Source: CAVZQN01 sp963837395 | GTDB lineage: Bacteria; Acidobacteriota; HRBIN11; JAKEFK01 | Direction of reading: 5' to 3' | Assembly (NCBI GenBank): GCA_963837395.1 | Contig: CAWINI010000004.1 | Span: forward strand, 682,001 to 746,000 | DNA length: 64,000 nucleotides | In this document: piece after piece, positions 61,141 through 64,000 of the stretch | How the letters are laid out: each line of letters begins with the position of its first letter | Numbering within the stretch: the stretch's first letter is position 1 | Translations under genes and position numbers: made by a program | The notes under the pieces: model-generated | The model's input: the letters and a program-made list of their open reading frames with translations, nothing else | The model's database searches: none | Told to the model about the DNA's origin: nothing

Positions 61141-62137
61141 AGTTATTCCGTTGATTTTTTAGTTGGATTTCAGCATCTGCAGGCATTCCGGGTTTCAATT
61201 GCATTTCCGAATTCGCGATATCGATTTTGATCCGATACACAAGCTTCACGCGCTCTTTTTCCGTTTGAACTGTCTTCGGAGTAAATTCGCTTTCGGATGA
61301 AATGAATGAAATTTGTCCGGGGTAAGTTTTGTTTGGATACGAATCGGTTCGAACTTTTGCCGATTGTCCTACATGCACACGACCTAAATCTGTTTCATCT
61401 ATATAAGCGCGCAGCCAGACATTATTCATCTGCCCGATGGTGACAATCGGAGTGCCCGCCGAAACATATTCACCGGATTCTATGCTCTTAGAGAGCACTA
61501 ATCCATCGAAAGGAGAAACGAGAGTTGCATATCCCAGTCTTGTTTCTGCAATATTTAATGCCTGCTGCGCCTGTTGAACTTTTGCCTGGCCTTGTTCAAT
61601 CTGTTCGGTGCGAAATCCTTTTTTGCGTAATGTGAATTGCTGTTCGGCCTCTCGTACTTTTGCGACAGCAGTTTCATAAGACATTCGCGTTGCTTCCAGC
61701 TCACGCTGCGAAATTACTTCTTTTTGAAATAAGCCTTGCTGGCGCTCATAATCTTTCCTATATCGTTCTTCCTCTGCTTTCGCCCGCGCTAAAGCTGCGC
61801 TCGCTTCCTGAATTTCTTCAGGACGAAAGCCAGCCTGCAATTCCTTTAAGGAAGCTTGTGCGGCTTCCAGTTCAGCACGGCGCAGATTTACTTCCTGCTT
61901 GAGATCTACATCATCGAGTTTGGCTACCGTTTGACCAGCTTTTACAATGTCTCCTTCTGTCACAAGACGCTCTGTCACCCGGCCCGCGATCTTGAAGGAA
62001 GCAGCAGCATCAGTGATTTCGATGTTTCCAGAGACATGAACTATATTTTCATCTTTGGGTTTTTTGTTCTTCTGCAGATAAAAGACAATACCGCCTATGA
62101 CTATTAACAAAATCACCAGAACAACCGCTTTTTTCAT
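61136..62137 (-). CDS. HlyD/YbhG-like membrane fusion protein
   Basis: The 333-residue product has an N-terminal TM anchor (AVVLVILLIVIGGIVFYL), the biotinyl-like hairpin halves (ERLVTEGDIVKAGQTVAKLD; ATLVSPFDGLVLSKSIESGE), a long coiled coil (about 85-195, LRRAELEAAQASLKELQAGF) and a beta-barrel end (IVTIGQMNNVWLRAYIDETD). It joins the inner-membrane ABC pump to TolC. An operator-like palindrome (62200-62215) lies 63 bp upstream. The last residues (NNS) and stop lie in the repeat flank. Confidence 0.92.
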   Translation of the reverse strand: MKKAVVLVILLIVIGGIVFYLQKNKKPKDENIVHVSGNIEITDAAASFKIAGRVTERLVTEGDIVKAGQTVAKLDDVDLKQEVNLRRAELEAAQASLKELQAGFRPEEIQEASAALARAKAEEERYRKDYERQQGLFQKEVISQRELEATRMSYETAVAKVREAEQQFTLRKKGFRTEQIEQGQAKVQQAQQALNIAETRLGYATLVSPFDGLVLSKSIESGEYVSAGTPIVTIGQMNNVWLRAYIDETDLGRVHVGQSAKVRTDSYPNKTYPGQISFISSESEFTPKTVQTEKERVKLVYRIKIDIANSEMQLKPGMPADAEIQLKNQRNNS

Positions 62138-62166
62138 AAGCTCTCCGCGCTCATCTTTTGCAGGCA

Positions 62167-62186
62167 GGGCGACCTTCCGGTCGCCC
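62167..62186. repeat. Hairpin GGGCGACC/GGTCGCCC
   Basis: The 8-bp perfect arms with loop TTCC lie between the HlyD start and the TetR stop. No T-run follows on either strand. Confidence 0.6.
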
Positions 62187-62199
62187 CTACACTTTCATT

Positions 62200-62215
62200 G
62201 TGAATGATTGTTCAC
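62200..62215. promoter_or_regulatory. Candidate TetR operator, second copy
   Basis: GTGAATGATTGTTCAC has 5-bp inverted GTGAA/TTCAC arms and shares the GTGAAT/TTCAC half-sites with the site at 62811. It overlaps the TetR stop codon and is 63 bp upstream of the HlyD start, where it could repress the pump genes. Confidence 0.5.
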
Positions 62216-62811
62216 TTATTCTTTGTTTGGATCATATCCTTTAATAACTTCCATGCCTTCTTTCCATGATGCTCAAGATCGTAATGGCCGTTGCTCAGAA
62301 AATAAAGCAATGCCGCAGGTTGAATGATTCCGACCCAAAGTAGAACCACGGTTTCGGCAGAAATATCACTTCGAATTGTGCCCGCCTTTTGGCCGATTTT
62401 CACCATCGTTGCTAATTCATGTCGAAACTGACCGAAAATATCTAAGATCTTTTTGCGTCTGTAAGTATCTTCAGAAAACAATCCTTGAGCAAAGATAACC
62501 GTCGGTATCGCCGGACTTTCTTTGATCAATTTCAATTGTCTTTGCAGAAACCGTTGCATTCTTAGTAACGGTTCTTCGGTTTCTTCGCAGACGTCACGAA
62601 AATTGTGCTGAATTCTTCCTACAATGTAATCCAGCACAGCGCTCAACATTTGATCCTTGCTATGGAAATGCCTGTAAAGAGCAGATGGTACTAACCCTAT
62701 TTCACGAGATACTCTTGCAACGCTCAAGCGCTTTGTTCCATCGCGTGCAATAACTTTCAATACGCCGCGAATTAATTGGTCTTTACGGATGTGTGTACTT
62801 AACTTATGCAT
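62212..62811 (-). CDS. TetR-family transcriptional regulator
   Basis: The 199-residue product has an N-terminal TetR helix-turn-helix (RDGTKRLSVARVSREIGLVP, ALYRHFHSKDQMLSAVLDYI) and a ligand-binding helical C-terminal domain. It is the first gene before the HlyD-ABC-TolC operon, like CecR (YbiH) before ybhGFSR in E. coli, and is probably its repressor. The ATG at 62811 directly abuts a palindrome and has no ribosome-binding site, so the mRNA may be leaderless or the start slightly further in. Confidence 0.88.
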   Translation of the reverse strand: MHKLSTHIRKDQLIRGVLKVIARDGTKRLSVARVSREIGLVPSALYRHFHSKDQMLSAVLDYIVGRIQHNFRDVCEETEEPLLRMQRFLQRQLKLIKESPAIPTVIFAQGLFSEDTYRRKKILDIFGQFRHELATMVKIGQKAGTIRSDISAETVVLLWVGIIQPAALLYFLSNGHYDLEHHGKKAWKLLKDMIQTKNK

Positions 62812-62828
62812 GTGAATGTCTATTCACA
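62811..62828. promoter_or_regulatory. Candidate TetR autoregulatory operator
   Basis: TGTGAAT and ATTCACA are perfect 7-bp arms with a four-base spacer (GTCT). The site touches the TetR start codon and an AT-rich stretch (TATATATG on the minus strand) that could be the -10 region, so binding would block transcription. Confidence 0.55.
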
Positions 62829-62884
62829 TAACATATATAACCAAATTGGAGGAGCGTCAACACGTCAAAAATTGCCCGCGTGCT

Positions 62885-63862
62885 TTAGGGTACTGCAGGA
62901 GTATACGTGAATCTCACATTCACAGTACTGTACGGAAATTCGATATTGGGCTTGAGAGTTACCTGCAATGCTTCAGGAATACCAAGAGTGTTGGTTGTTG
63001 TGATCAGGAAACTTTGTATTAATACTTGACCGTTTGGTTGAACTTTGATCGTTAGATTCTCATTGGAAATGAGCTGGCCGTTCGTTTGTTTTTTGTGTGA
63101 AACAGCCGCTTGAAACTGTGCAGGTTTTTTGTCGGCCGCTTCATCAGGTGTAATTTTGCCGTTGATCTGTAACGTTCCGTTCATTTTGAACCCAGATTGT
63201 CCGATCACTTTAAACACTAAAGGTCCGAGTGCCTTCCCGCCTTCAGCTGGTCCTGTGTATTGAAAGATGAACTGTGGTGTTGAGTCTGCTTCATTTAAAG
63301 GTGTTTGCGAGTCTGCATCCAAATTGACAGCAGATAGACCAATTGCATATGCGGCTGACAAATTCAATCTTCCCGCTGGAAGAATTTTGTCTACAGGTGA
63401 TGCTAAGAGTTGAAGCACATCCTTATTATTGAAAACTTGAAAATTTGAGTATGGAACACTTTGTTGAAGAATTGTTCCATCGCTTTGAACATTCGCATCA
63501 AAGCTGGTTGATGATAATGTTTGGCCGCCAGGAGTGTTGTGCTTCATTGTCAATCGAAGTTTTGTCGGCAGTGGACTACCGGCTGTTTGTGGAGTGATCT
63601 TTCCTTTAACTGTTACTCTGCCTAAAAACAGAACGATTTGAGTTTCTTCACCTGTGGATTGCATAGAAATTCCGGTTGCAGTTTTCCCCGGCGCAGTTAC
63701 CGGAACAGTCCCGTTATACGTGAGGATCGCCTTAGTATTGGCAGCAGCACTGTAGAATCTTTGGATGGTTTTGCTAATTGAATGAACGCGAGCCTTTTGA
63801 AATCCAACAAAAACAAAGCAAAGGACAACGATTAGAAGAATTATTTTTTTTCGCTGAAACAT
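62885..63862 (-). CDS. Exported hypothetical protein
   Basis: The 325-residue product has an N-terminal hydrophobic signal or anchor (IILLIVVLCFVFVGF) and then an all-beta sequence with repeated strands (VTVKGKITPQTAGSPLPTKL, FKVIGQSGFKMNGTLQINGK, ENLTIKVQPNGQVLIQSFLI). I do not recognise a family. It is on the same strand as, and upstream of, the TetR gene but separated by 73 bp. Confidence 0.6.
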   Translation of the reverse strand: MFQRKKIILLIVVLCFVFVGFQKARVHSISKTIQRFYSAAANTKAILTYNGTVPVTAPGKTATGISMQSTGEETQIVLFLGRVTVKGKITPQTAGSPLPTKLRLTMKHNTPGGQTLSSTSFDANVQSDGTILQQSVPYSNFQVFNNKDVLQLLASPVDKILPAGRLNLSAAYAIGLSAVNLDADSQTPLNEADSTPQFIFQYTGPAEGGKALGPLVFKVIGQSGFKMNGTLQINGKITPDEAADKKPAQFQAAVSHKKQTNGQLISNENLTIKVQPNGQVLIQSFLITTTNTLGIPEALQVTLKPNIEFPYSTVNVRFTYTPAVP

Positions 63863-63915
63863 CCCTTCCCTCCTTGATCTCTGATGTAAGATGCAATTAT
63901 AACAAGAGATTCACA

Positions 63916-64000
63916 ATGCGAATATTATCTACCATTTATCCCGATCCTGAATGTTCTTCAAATCTGTTTTTTCGGTTTGCATTTCGATTGTGTAAATTAT
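63916..64000 (+). CDS. Possible start of a gene running off the window
   Basis: An ATG at 63916 opens a frame of at least 28 codons (MRILSTIYPDPECSSNLFFR) with only a weak AAGAG before it. It is too short to judge. Confidence 0.25.
   Translation, partial: MRILSTIYPDPECSSNLFFRFAFRLCKL

Noticed and set aside
55478..62137. Type I secretion system for the RTX protein
   Set aside because: The ABC parts are ABC-2 type efflux permeases with separate ATPases, not the fused type I exporter, and the gene set matches ybhGFSR.

Overview
This window looks like chromosomal DNA of an uncultivated or little-studied Acidobacteriota-type bacterium, AT-leaning and without rRNA or tRNA genes. The phylum call is inference from gene content: an 886-residue FtsX/MacB-like permease with the N-terminal extension of the acidobacterial orphan-permease family and its overlapping PadR gene, two VWFA-related secreted proteins, an Oar-like TonB receptor with an N-terminal carboxypeptidase-regulatory-like domain, and a Ser/Thr kinase fused to a TolB-like/TPR output region.

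Layout. 1-9.7 kb is a regulated outer-membrane region: an Oar-like receptor (partial), a frameshifted DeoR-type regulator, a second TonB receptor, then an operon of YfiR-like periplasmic protein, CHASE8-like/HAMP/PAS histidine kinase and NtrC-type activator, followed by a convergent small outer-membrane barrel gene. The three-gene operon and the barrel gene carry almost identical -24/-12 (sigma-54) promoters, so the activator probably controls both. 9.7-19 kb holds a PLP decarboxylase, a complete IS256-family element, a decayed SLC13 transporter gene, small stress and LysM genes, a Ser/Thr kinase and a STAS protein. 19-31 kb is a secretome block: a trypsin-fold protease, two envelope proteins, a propeller/He_PIG secreted protein, an RTX-repeat protein, a VWA protein, a small secreted protein and a sulfatase-fold lipoprotein with TPRs. 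31-43 kb is mixed metabolism (PNPOx, CGNR regulator, radical SAM, VOC, epimerase, DinB, molybdopterin oxidoreductase, OsmC). 43-55 kb has a frameshifted cardiolipin-synthase-like gene, the permease/PadR pair, CHAD, AKR, another secreted propeller protein, an HtrA-like protease/LuxR pair and a PEP-mutase-like enzyme. 55-63 kb is a TetR-HlyD-ABC-ABC-permease-permease-TolC efflux operon in the order of the E. coli ybhGFSR system.

Cross-cutting themes. (1) Three secreted proteins share one ~168-residue C-terminal domain with co-varying CxxC pairs. (2) Intergenic space is filled by several sequence-unrelated families of long inverted repeats built of short reiterated words. One family has three copies, one of them inside the efflux operon; another supplies the end of a coding region. 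(3) Four genes carry single-base frameshifts that can be placed to within a base or two, one with an additional nonsense codon, meaning either gene decay or residual assembly error. (4) Several promoters show clear candidate operators for neighbouring regulators (DeoR, CGNR, TetR, NtrC-type).
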